From Heliopora coerulea (taxonomy: Eukaryota > Cnidaria > Anthozoa > Scleralcyonacea > Helioporidae): 64,000 nucleotides of DNA. The notes under the pieces were generated by a model. The model ran no database searches and was not told where the DNA came from. It saw only the letters and a list, made by a program, of their open reading frames with translations. Each line of letters starts with the position of its first letter. Position 1 is the stretch's first letter. Location: positions 1,299,501 to 1,363,500 of the forward strand of contig JASJOG010000076.1 of assembly GCA_030142905.1 (NCBI GenBank). Direction: 5' to 3'. The position numbers and the translations under genes were made by a program. This document shows, piece by piece, positions 46,688-58,700 of the stretch.

Positions 46688-49600
46688 ATGAGGACTTGTT
46701 TCATTATATTGTTTTTACTTTCTTATATATGCTCAGCTACAAAGAAAAAGGACCTTCAAATAATCACAGAGGTACCTGCAAGCTCAAGTTCACGTGTGGA
46801 TTTGAATCTCATTGTCGTCCTATTATATGTCAGAACATTTCATAATATTCATGCAATTGATTCTTTCCACCTAGTTTAAGCCAGAAGATTGCTCTGAAAC
46901 TGCTGCCAATGGAGACATAGTTGCTGTACATTACACTGTATGAAGCAATTGCTATTTCAGTTGAGCTGTAAAATGTGGAACGGTTATTGTTAAATTATTT
47001 GGACACCAAATTAGCAGTCCTCCCTCTGGATCTCCACACAAGGGATTTGAACATTTTCTTGACTACTTTGCCACGTTTTCAATCTGGTATATCCTCCAAT
47101 AAGGAAAGGAAAATTTTCGTTTGACTGAAAAAAAAATGAAGAAGCTGTAATGGTATTTTGTCCATCAGCACCGCAAGCTTTGACAATCCATCCCAGGATC
47201 TCATTTTTAGGTCCATTGTAAAATTACCAATCTTTGGTTGATAAATGCAGGTGGATGTTAACTGTTCAATACCTGAATTTCTTGGGGGTTTTTTCCCTTG
47301 TTCTGTCATTGTTTCTGCTTTGTTCTTTTGTTTGTTATTTTGTTCTAGATGTCCTATATACAGGAAACCAAGCATTAAGAGATAAATTAATAAATATACT
47401 CCAAGCACACATTATATTCTTAGGGAAGGTTACAAAATGGACAAGTATTTGACTCGTCAATAGCAGCAGAACGGGAGCCAATCAAATTTCAGTTGGGAAT
47501 GGGAAAAGTCATCCCAGGTAATCACAGAAAGTTGAAAATAAAAAGAGCTGCCTGTTGGTTATAAATTGCCAGCTAATGATTTTGAGCAGAGGCATTGTCT
47601 ATAGACCCCCCAAAAAAAACATGAAAGAATCAAATGTTATATATTTTGTTTCAAGTTTTCTAACATTTGAGATAATATAGAGAGTCGATTATGTGATTTT
47701 TCACAACACAACTGTATACTCCATGATTTACTGTGAAACTAAAGACTCATACTCATTCACTCAACTCTACATGGTATATCACTAGTGTAGCCATGTCACG
47801 CTCACTATAGCCTGCGGCTAAAAGCACGTTCCATCATTAACAGTTTCACTCCCAATCGTTAGACAATCACAACTACACAACTGTAACACCAGTGTGGTTC
47901 CAATTACCTGCTCTAAAACCAAAAAAAGAAATAAAAAATAAGATTTTGGTATGGGATATAGAGAACCAGAGAGACCATTGCATTGACTGCAAATTAGCTG
48001 AGGGAGAGAAATTCCTTTATTAGTTGATTTGATTATGACTTTATCCCTGGAAGAGCTCATGAAAACTGATAGGACACCGCTAGTATTTTGGATGAAACCA
48101 ATCAAGGTTTGAATCATGGCACCATGACATTCTGTTATTACTTGTCAAACTTTATAAATATTTTCAATTTTCAATATCATTGAACCCCAAGAGAATGGTC
48201 TTGGCCCAGCAGCAAAAGTAGATTGGATGTTTTACCTGACATTTTTATGTCATAACAGAAAATATAGCTCCAATATTGAAAGCAAATAAATTCTATTTTC
48301 CAAAAGTGAATCCTAACCTTCCAACAGTTTTATAACAGATAATTGTTTGGCATTAAGTACTAAAAGTGCTGAACCAAATTTTTATTGCCATGCAAATAAC
48401 CCTTTTCACTTTGCAGAGGCTTGTCATGTTGTGATAGATACAACATCAAGGCTATCTGGCAGGAATCTATGATCAAAACCACGATGCTGGAAAACTAATC
48501 CAGTGCACTGCACAGCTACAAAGGCCAGTGGCAATAGATCACTCACACTTTCCATGTCGTACATCACATAATGGTAATGCTGGTGGTATTAATAGGGTCT
48601 GCAACCAGTTTACTTGCAAGGCTTGGTTGCTCTATTGATAAACCACTGGACTTGTTTCCCCAGGGTGATATGTTTGATTCCTGGCAGTTGGCCTTTATAT
48701 TACATTTTTCACAACTGGTCCCAGTTGGATCTTAAAGAGGGTCTTCAGCTCTGAATATATGGTACACTCAAAAGCCACTTTCTATTTTTTTTTTTTCACT
48801 GATAATGAGTGTAAATGCCAAGTACCTCTTGTTAATTTACCATTCTTGCATTGTTTTTACAGGATGGGAGAAAGGTATCCTTGGAATGTGCATAGGGTAG
48901 GTAGCAGTTGCCCAAACGTGTGTGGGGTAAACATTTTCAGTGTCTGGCATTGTTACTATTCTCAAAAATTATAAACTGATACTTTTAGGGAAAAACGGAA
49001 ACTTATAATTCCACCTAATATGGCTTATGGAGCAAATGGAGTTAAAGGAGTCATCCCAGGTGAGTTTTAGGGTTGCTTTACCAGGTGGTGGGAACCCAGA
49101 TCATTGAAACATCAATTTGAGTTTTAGGTCACCTGGTTTGTTGAAAGTTGCAAAAGTAGCACATATTGAGGTGTTTGTGGCACAGTGGTAGTGCCTACTC
49201 TATGTCCCTCACCACTGGGTTCAATTCCAGCTCTGCATAATTTTCAAAGTAAAGTTACCTTGAGTACATATGAGACAAGTGTTATGTAGTTTGACTACCA
49301 ACTACTTTTTTTTCTTTTTTTTTTTCTCTCTGACAAAGGGCCTTTGCTTGAAACGTTAGAGAACTACTCTCACATTCCGGCAGTACTCAAACCTTTCTGA
49401 TTATTTCACTTTGATTTCCACACTGCCTAAGCAGCACTCCATTTTTACCAACTGCTGCAGTCTCCCTCCAGGTTCTCTAGTTTCATGCTGTAGTAATCCT
49501 GGATTCACAAGGGTGGTCCTTGCAGGACCTCTGGGGAGAGTTGCTTGACTAGCTGATTGGGTTACTCAGTGTACACTGTAAATGAAGACACTTATTATAC

Positions 49601-50517
49601 TCAATCAAAAATAATTTAGTCCTTCCTCATATTTTCAGCCAGTCCCAATGAAATTGCTTCATTTGCTCAATCTTCTAAAATACAGGGTGTCCCAAAAAAA
49701 TGTATACACACTTTGAATGATTATAAATACAATGTTTATTAAGACATTTCTAAGTTTTATAACCCAAGTTAAAGAAGACAAGTGTAGAATTTTTTTGAGT
49801 TATTGCAGGTGTTTGAACTGATGACAGTTCTGGTCCAGGCACTGCTGATAACGCGGACAGATGGAATTGCAAACATTACGAATTATGATCATTTCATTTG
49901 GTATTTGGGTGCATTCTCTTTCAATTGCTGCTCTCAACTCATTGATTGTTACAAGTTTTGTGCTACAAACCTTATCTTTGATGTATCCCCATAAAAAAAG
50001 TCCACAGGCGTGAGGTCTGGTGAACGTGGGGGAATTCAATGCTATATTTTCACCCAATCCATCTGTTCGGCAGATTTTCGTAAGTTAGGCTCTTATATCA
50101 CGATGGTAGTGGGGAGGAACTCCATCTTGCTGGAAATAAAACTCCTCACCTCCAAATTGCTCATGAATGCATGGCATTCAAAAGAAAGTTTGTTATAGTG
50201 AGTTATAATCATTCAAAGTGTGTATACATTTTTTTGGGACACCCTGTACATATATTATTTCCAACTTCAATACAAAGCTTGCTGCAATAATTTTTTTCAT
50301 GTTTCTTTTGACAGGACATTCAACTTTGACCTTTGATACTGAGTTGATTGAACTGGAAAAGAGACCAGTAATGGCCAGAAGTAGCATTCAAAATATTTTG
50401 GCCTTTGCCATTTGGCCAGCAATAATTATTGGTGTTCTTTATTTATTATACAAGAGAATAGCAGCTGCTGATGAGACGATTAAGGCAAACAAGAAGTCCA
50501 GAAAGAAAAAACACTAA
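46688..50517 (+). CDS. FKBP11: FKBP11-like ER membrane peptidyl-prolyl isomerase
   Basis: An FK506-binding-type prolyl isomerase that would fold secretory proteins in the ER. Exons: 46688-46771, 46875-46937, 47424-47517, 48863-48896, 48989-49059 and 50315-50517; phases join to 182 aa (human FKBP11 is 201). A signal peptide (CFIILFLLSYICSA) is followed by one FKBP domain: VHYTGRLQNGQVFDSS, LGMGKVIPGWEKGILGMC, GEKRKLIIPPNMAYG and STLTFDTELIEL. The pocket Trp (GWEKG) is present. A C-terminal membrane helix (ILAFAIWPAIIIGVLYLLY) leads to a basic tail ending KKKH, a dilysine-type ER retrieval signal. The single domain plus membrane anchor favours FKBP11 over the soluble FKBP2/14. The last intron contains a deleted mariner and SINE-like copies. 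Confidence 0.9.
48600..48700 (+). mobile_element. tRNA-derived SINE-like fragment
   Basis: TGGTTGCTCTATTGATAAAC (degenerate box A) is followed by ACCACTGGACT, then GTTTGATTCC (box B). It lies in intron 3 of the FKBP11-like gene. Confidence 0.45.
49165..49295 (+). mobile_element. tRNA-derived SINE
   Basis: TGTGGCACAGTGGTAGTGCC (box A) and GGGTTCAATTCCAGC (box B) lie in the last intron of the FKBP11-like gene. The box A core matches the SINE at 35060-35256, so the two are probably the same family. Confidence 0.6.
49683..50246 (-). mobile_element. mariner-family transposon, internally deleted
   Basis: This 564-bp element has long inverted ends (CAGGGTGTCCCAAAAAAATG at both), flanked by TA dinucleotides. 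The minus strand keeps the C-terminal transposase region with FQQDGVPPHYH and FLWGYIKDKV, but frameshifts separate the motifs and the N-terminal half is absent. A full mariner is about 1.3 kb, so this copy is non-autonomous. It lies in the last FKBP11 intron. Confidence 0.9.
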
Positions 50518-52761
50518 TACATACACTTAAGCCCCCAAAAAGGGCAGCAGAATGGTCAATGCAAACAACGTGGCACTAAATCAGAGCAAAATTACAAAAA
50601 CAGTTATGCTAGATATTTTAACTGGAAGGAATGGAAGCTTTTGAGAATCTGATGCACAACCAACAAGCAATGCCTGGTGGTGGATAAGATCTAGCCTTTC
50701 CTAAAAACTGGAAGATATTGTTGCAAAAACATCAAAACTGTTTATACCAGAGAAACATGACACACCTTACATCAAATAGGAATTGGCCTGTTTATATCAG
50801 TGTTTTGCACCTAATGTAAGGCATTGTCTTACTTCTCTTGCATAAAGAGCCCATGTGGAGGATGCAATGATTCCTGTGTATGAGACAGAAGAAATGCACA
50901 TTTCAGAACCAGGAGAACACTCAGAAAACAATGTCCTTTCAGCATTAATTCCATACAACTCTCCCATTCTTGTTGCTCCTTATTTATCCTTTTGTTCATT
51001 TCTAAGTCATGTTAATGAAAATTCAAAAAAATTAAAAACTGTGGCATTAGTTCATTCTAGCTTTGTGGCAGTTGTAAAGGTTGTTAAAGACCAGAATTTT
51101 CTCCATTTTGAAAAGGATTTGCTTTCAAAAGGGTCTACTCCCATGCTAAGATATGACAGGCAGTTTTTCAGAAACTTCTTTTAAAAAAGAGGGCCTGAGT
51201 TTGAAAAAAAAAACATAACTTGTATTGCAACTGAACTTTTTTACACAGCACGTCTTTCATCAAAGCAGCCACAAACACTTCAGCCAATGAATCATTGTAA
51301 TTGAAGATGCCTAAGATGGGATTCCAGCGGCTTGGATAAAAAATCAGGACCCTTAAAAGTGGATCCACCGCAAGTGAGCTTGGATCACATTTCTGCTGAC
51401 AATCCTTATGATTCTTAAGTTAACCAATTGACCCTAGTCAAACTACCCGTCCAATGGCGACCGGGTGGAATGCATCGTTAGATTGGAACGACTCCTATTC
51501 TTACGATAACATGCGCAACTGTCTGGGGCGGCGTTAAGAGCTACAGGATGTTCTTGTTTTTCCCAGTAGACTATTGCGGGATCAGAAAAATCCTCATTTC
51601 TGACGGTTATTGCGGAAAGTGAGTGACAGGCTTTGGTCCTCAAACACTGGGGCCAGTCTTTCGTACTAGAGTAAAAGGACTGGCCATTTTATAAGGATAC
51701 CTGGCCGCGTCTTGTGCAAGACACAGCTCACGTACGGCGCAAACATCCGTTCAGGAAGGTTCAGAAAACGAGGTTGCGCCGAAGGTAACACCCACGGTGA
51801 CCAATATTCTTACTTGGCAATTAAGTACCTGCAATAGGTCGCAAAATTGGCGCCTTACTTGTACGGCCGCAAATTTGGTTCTCTTTTTCAACTCATTAAG
51901 GGGCAGGGCTCGTCCCTTTAACGAGTAAAAAATCGTCTGACATTAACCAGAGTAAAATACTGAAGTGCGCCCTTGCCCCTTAATGGGTTAAACTCAGTTT
52001 GGGAAGTCTGACTGTGTAGGACTGTAACCGAGTCTGTTTAAACAAAACATGGTCCACCGGCGAACATTCTTGTATAACAAGGATATAAAGTTTCAAAATT
52101 AAAAAATATTGTATTTTTCTGTCGGCATTTTAAAACTGTTACGTGCGCGCAAAATTTTTTGAGAATCTAAATTGGTGCGTGGTTTTGGAAAGCAACTTTG
52201 AATGTCCTTCCGTCTTTAGTAAAAATGTATATTTGGTAAATAACTTAGAAGTCAAAGTTACTAACATAAGTAGAACTACTTAAAGTAACAACGCTTTTGC
52301 TTGCACGGATCTTCGTTAAATAAGGTGTAATTTAACATTTAAGTAAGACCATTGATTTCTATGCTTTGCCGAGCCTTCCCTGCAAGATGTAGTTAACCGT
52401 ACACATGCACAATATACATATTCATACATCTGATATCAATTAAATATTTTCACAGCACGTGGTTTCATTTAGTTTTACGCTAAAATTAATGTTGGACTAA
52501 CCCGCAGTCCTGTTTTAAGTCAGGGGGAATGTTGCTTAATCTGCTCATAGAAACGATTGTACCTGCAAAGTACTCTCGATTGGCAATTTCAAGTACAACA
52601 CCAAAATTGATGACAGTATTTCGTATGACATGTTTTCGACTTGCTACACAATTTTCTCCATTGGCCCAGACGTTTGGCGGAAATCCTTGTAGCCTGATTG
52701 TGGGGTGATCATCAACGGGGAATGTGATCTCTTACACTAGCAAAGCAATATCCTTAAAAAC
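50518..52761. other. Convergent intergenic region, FKBP11 / DGKQ
   Basis: It holds the 3' UTRs of both genes. The plus-strand open frame 50855-51184 has no recognised domain or signal and directly follows the FKBP11 gene, so I treat it as UTR. A sequence near 51893-51993 contains imperfect repeats of a TTAA-bracketed GGGGCAGGGC motif. Nothing else is seen. Confidence 0.6.
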
Positions 52762-55700
52762 TTAACCTTCTGTCAGTTTTGTCTCCGGTGAACTTCCTAA
52801 CAATGAGCCACTTTGGTCAAAACTGTAAAATGTACTTCTAATCCCCTGCTTGCTTGGTTCATCAGGCTTGCTTATTTTGCCTTTTGATCTTTTTGTTAAC
52901 ATCTTAGCCTAAATGTGGACAGAACCAATCTGGTTACTATCATGAAATATCAATTTTAAGACCTACTGCCAAACATGGGCATTCCTCACGACAAACATGT
53001 GTCCACTTCTCTTCGTCCAGCTCCTCAGCCCTTGCTCCACGAAGTCAAAACGCAAGACAATGTTTTCCCCATTTGTGGACCTCTTGATTTGGAAATAACA
53101 TGTGTAAGTTCAACAGAACAAAGCCCAGAAGTGGCTTAAAGTATCTTTAAACTTTTTCGGTTTTAGCTGTTCGAACCCAGGTAAGAAAACGATCAATAAG
53201 GTAAAATCTACATCAGAATCCGTTTGATTTAAAATCCAAGGGTTTTTTTTTTTGTACGGAAATCGAAAAATTCTGCGTATATCAACAGTATTATCTAGAG
53301 GGCGGCAACGCCAATATCTATGTGATTTAAAAATAATGAATTTTTCGTGAAATGTAATTGAGGGTTGCACCTTACCTGAGTTAAAGTAGGCCGAATGATT
53401 ATTCTTCCTGGAGGCTGGTACCAAGGTTCACCATCAACATGAACTGGTAATTCACACTTTAATGTAATATTTATCTGTAAAAAGAACAAAAACTCAAATT
53501 TACCCAGCCTGGAGGAAAACAAACCTTTTCCCCAGTAATATTACTCCATGGAAAGGTATGATGAAATACAAGTGAACCAAAAATGAACCGTACCTGAGAG
53601 CCTTGTCCCAGCCTAATACCATTTCTTATTCCACTTTTAATTTGACCCTTCAGCAAAGAGCACACGAGAGATAAACAGTTGTAAAAAAGTCCAAAGCAGA
53701 TTACTCAGATGAATAGTAATATAATTTAGTGAAGAAGGATACATGGCAACAATACCTATAGAGCTCCAAATGAAAAGAAATACTTCAAAAGTTAGCCATT
53801 AGTCCTGCACTAGTCAGCAGGGGGGGCGGCCATTTTGGTGGCATAATAGCCAGCCAATTCTCTCTTTTACAGACTTACTCAGGGACAGCAACAAGTTAAA
53901 CTTTCAGTACATTCACATATAACAATAAATATATTTCTTTTTTTTCCTCTTAATGTTCATGTTAGTGGTCCGTCGCTTCGCATGCGCATTTCTTTTCTTC
54001 CTCAGGAAAACTTTATTTTGAAAGACTTCGTTGACGCTATTTCATTATGAAAATCCTAAACAATGACGGTTTCGGAGTTTGTAGTTGCATTCTTCTCACG
54101 GCAAAATTTTGCCGTTATTCTCATATACATACTCAGATACAAGGTTCTACAATAAGTTATCCAGTACGTCAGGTATTCTTTAACTTACCATGTGCATAAC
54201 TCCAGTTACACCAACTATTTCGAGTAAATTATCACGACATGAAGCTGGGGAAAACCTCTGCAATAAAGAACATGAAATTAAACATATATCTAAGTACCAC
54301 CATTACAGTAATAATAACAATAACGATAATGATCACAATAATGATAACGACAGAGCAAATAACGATATTGAAAAGGATAAAGACAGTGATAATAATAGTA
54401 TTGATAGTGATAACGACAATGACCATGACGACAATTACAGTGATGTGTTGATGATGACGGTGATGATGATGATGACGGTGATGATGATGATGACGGTGAT
54501 GATGATGATGATGACGGTGATGATGATGATGATGACGGTGATGATGATGATGATGACGGTGATGATGATGATGATGACGGTGATGATGATGATGATGACG
54601 GTGGTGATGGTGATGATGATGATGACGGTGATGATGAGGATGACGGTGATGATGATGACGGTGGTGATGGTGATGATGATAATGATGATGATGATAATGA
54701 TGATGATAATGATGATGGTGATGATGAAGGTGATGATGGTGATGATGGTGATGATGATGATGATAATGATGATAATGATGATGGTGATAATGATGGTGAT
54801 GATGATGGTGATAATGATGATAATAATGATGATGGTGACGGTGATGGTGATGGTGGTGATGATGATGATCGTTCCAATACTAACACTACTAATTTCACTT
54901 CCTTTGGTTCTCATTGATCAGATATGGCGTAAGTTCCACACACAAATTCCCTCTACTTACGTCATCTCTGTTTGGTCCCCACGGATCACAGCCAGCTCCC
55001 CAACTAAGAAAGCAAAAATATTTAAAACAGTATCACAAGATATTCATACTTGATCACGGCTCAAAAGCGTATAATACACCATTTTAAGCCTACATGAACT
55101 AACGCCGTTGTCGCCAGAGACGTTACAAACTGGTTAGACAATTTATATCAAAATAAGTTATTATGGACGTATGTTTAATTGAGTTCACAGTTTTTTCATT
55201 CAAGATTAAACCCTCCTGGTTTCTTCGTAACAAGCAGCGGACATTGAGAATGGAAACAACTTTAAACGTCACAGCATGCGGTTTCAGTTACAGACTTACA
55301 GTAAAATGCAAATTTCTTAATACCTGGCTATGTTTAAGATTATGATTCCTTCAATCGAAGGAAGTTCTATGAGATGATCATCAACCTAAACGAACAAAAA
55401 TACAGTACAAGACACTGCAATAATTCTGCGAATTTACTGAGTAATTATCTTTGCGCAAACATTTGTGGTGAAGCTTATCCAACCGTAAAGACTGTAGACC
55501 TTTGAAAACTGACGCATGGATATCGAGTCAAACAACGAAATTATCACCAAGTTTATTAATAGTATATTTCCAGCCTTCGAACATCGGCAGAATGTATCAA
55601 GTATTACTTTTCTTATTCTTTTCAATAACAATGTTCAGATCTCACCTTCAATTCAACGTTCTCAGTGAAACTAACGGACTTTCTAACCATGTTTCTTAAG

Positions 55701-58700
55701 CCCACTCTGAAGTAGACACTTTTGTTGTGTAACCTTAAATCAGAAACGAAGAGGATAAATATCAAGAAATAAACAAGAGTGGGCTGATGTAGAAGTATGA
55801 AGTGGAGGAAGTCTACCGAAATAAGGTGGTTCGATTGTCAACAGAGGCACTTTAGGCGGTAAATTTTAGTACACAAACCAAAAGGTTGAAAGTCGTGCTT
55901 TTCATTTAACCACTGTAATATAACCTTCATTTGTTGTTTGACATGGGTTTTAGTTAACTTTTTGTCGCTCAATTTCTTCTTTGGATTAAGTTTGTAGTAA
56001 TGTTTTTCCCAGTTTCAAAGGAATTATTTTTCCAGACTTGCTTTAGATTGTGCACTTGAAAAGGTTCTTCACTCCTCATGCTTGCCCTGTTCTCAACTTC
56101 AAGTGTAGCTATATAATTTTACGTAAAATGAATTCATTTTGCCTTCTCTCTTATAAGTAAGTATAATCACATAGATCGTGGTAAAATTAGGATTTAATTT
56201 AACTTGTGTTTTCAAAGTTTACAAATTTCCATAGTCGCTTCGCAACTCCAGCAATTTCAAGCCTTTTACCACAGTATAAAATAAGTATATGTCAGTTACC
56301 GAGGTTGAGCTTACTAACCTGCTTAGTTCATTATCACATCGGCTTCATACAGAATGTAATAATATAGTGCTGTTTGATTTGAGTGATTAAAATTAAATTT
56401 GGATTTCACCGATCTGTTTATTGCTGTATTTTTCAAGAGCTGGACGACTAGTTAATACCCAAGGGATACAGATTATCCCTTTTAATTTAACCGCGATACA
56501 TCAAAGAAAACCCAAGTGATCATGATCTGGGAATTAAATATTACCCTGCAGTTTTTCTCAGATGATATTTCAAAATTATCATGTCCTTAAGGGTTAATGC
56601 CAGTTAGTAAATTATCATTCGTGTGATGAAAGATGTAATATTGTTTGGGAAGTTGGATGATACACATTAATAAATATTCCTCAGTATCCTGTAATGAGTT
56701 TTCAAACTTATCTCTGAATTAAGTGCATTATGTTGCATTCTTTCACCTGCTTGTAAACTTTTCGGGTGATTCTTCTCTTGCCAAATGAAAATCCAGCGAA
56801 AGAGCAGCATCAATTCCAATCCCAAAATAATTGTTCATTACAAAAGTGTTGGGTAGGTCACCTTCAGTGCCTTGACTTGCCTCAGCAGTACCCAAATCCA
56901 AATTTTCTGATGATTCTAATATAATAAGCCATCTAAACAAGAATGTCCGTATCATCATATGACTAGATTAGTTCAGCTAGTCCAGCTAGTCCAGCTGGGA
57001 TCATAATCGAGATCGAGCATTTAATTATGAAGACGTTAATTCAGATTCCTAAAATTAGGTATTCTGAAATTGGGTCAGGGTGAAGGGCGGGAGTTTAACA
57101 AAAGAAAATGGTTCATATGAGTCATGGGACTTATAGACATCAACAGACAGCTGAAGTAGGCATCGTGATAGTTTGTCTTCCAGGTATGAGACGGAACGTG
57201 GAGAGTTTTAGCCCCATAGCCGTTGCCCAGTTCACCAAACGCGATCCCGTACTGTTGGAGTTGAAGTCGAATTTCGTCTGGTCGAGTCGAGCTCCAAAAA
57301 AAGAATCGAATTTTATTTGCAAGTTCTAACGGTCGATTTTGTAGTTCAATAATCCACGGCAATGGCTTCATGTAGAAACAGTTGCTGAACAACAAAAACT
57401 TAAGATGTCTCAGAAAGAAAACCCTCATTTGTAAAGAACGATAACGTAAGAATCATTTGTTATTACCTATCCAGACGTGTTACTTCTGCATGGTCAGTGG
57501 CCAGCAATAATGACAGTGGATCTTCATTTCCAGAGTAACCAGCACCCCAGCGCAGGATCCTGGATAGATCATTGCCTATCCAACAAAATATTGCAGTTAT
57601 CAGAGGTAAAAAAATTTTATGTTTTGAAGTTTGAAATGATAATAAATAAACAAAATAACTGAACAATCTCATACGGAAACTCTACAGTTCACGAACTACT
57701 TCGCATTTCACTGTTCCTTTCTCACTTCATTTACTTTTCCATTAATATTTTTTTTCAGTTGGAACGACACACGCCAAATTATCTCTCACGATATGACAAG
57801 GCCTGATAACACTTACCAGTTCCCAGAGGTAAAATAGCCACGGCAGGGTCTTGGCAAACGAGATTTTTGCTACATTCATCAAGAGCTGAGAGAACCCATC
57901 CTACAGTACCATCACCACCGCAGACAAGAATCCGAAATGATTTCAGATGCCGAAATGCATATAAACTTGACAAATAAAAAGAATAAACTTTTTTAGACAC
58001 AAAAAAGACTCGTTCACGGATGCAAGCACTTCGAAAGTCTGTCCACATCTTCCGATTTGTTCGGATTGAGAGTCGGAAGGTCACTTTTCCGTACACAAGG
58101 AAATTGAATCAGTCAAAAACGATCGCACGAATACTTTACAGAGACACCCTCCGTTAAGATGTAGGCTAAGAACATCATCCTCTTTCCCCGAATCAATTGC
58201 AGAAAAAATGCGATGTTTGTCTACATGGAGTGACATGCATCATATATTGTTCAGTTAAATACTGCCTCAAAGTGGTAAGCAATGGAAGATCATCTCCGGT
58301 GACAAAGCGACGACTTCAAGACAGAACTGGATCCGGGAAACAAATCCCCAGCTGTGAAGATCTTTTAAATAACCGACTTAAATCATGATTAAGTGTTTTA
58401 TGCAACGGGGCCTACGAATACAACCGGCTGTGCGATACTTCCATGAACAATCTCCGTTTGGAAATCTGAGCGCTGGTGACAGCTATTCATTTGTCATCCG
58501 CATGCAAATTTTTTGTGCCGATGTTCAAAACGCAGTAAGTATTTTGAACGTTTTTGCCACCTCTGCGTATGTATGTGAAACCTGAGAGAGCTTAGCTTCA
58601 AAATAACAACAGTAATTACTACCTACCCAGGCAGAGGTCCACCATCAGACAGTGAATAAACTTGATGAGGATTGAGAAGTTTTCGGAAAGCAGTCAAAAG

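Noticed and set aside
50855..51184. Possible separate gene of 109 residues after FKBP11
   Set aside because: No domain, leader or splice support; it lies directly after the FKBP11 stop and fits 3' UTR.
54190..55053. 287-residue Met-rich open frame and overlapping Ser/Pro frame
   Set aside because: They are an artefact of the GAT satellite in a DGKQ intron and overlap real DGKQ exons on the other strand.
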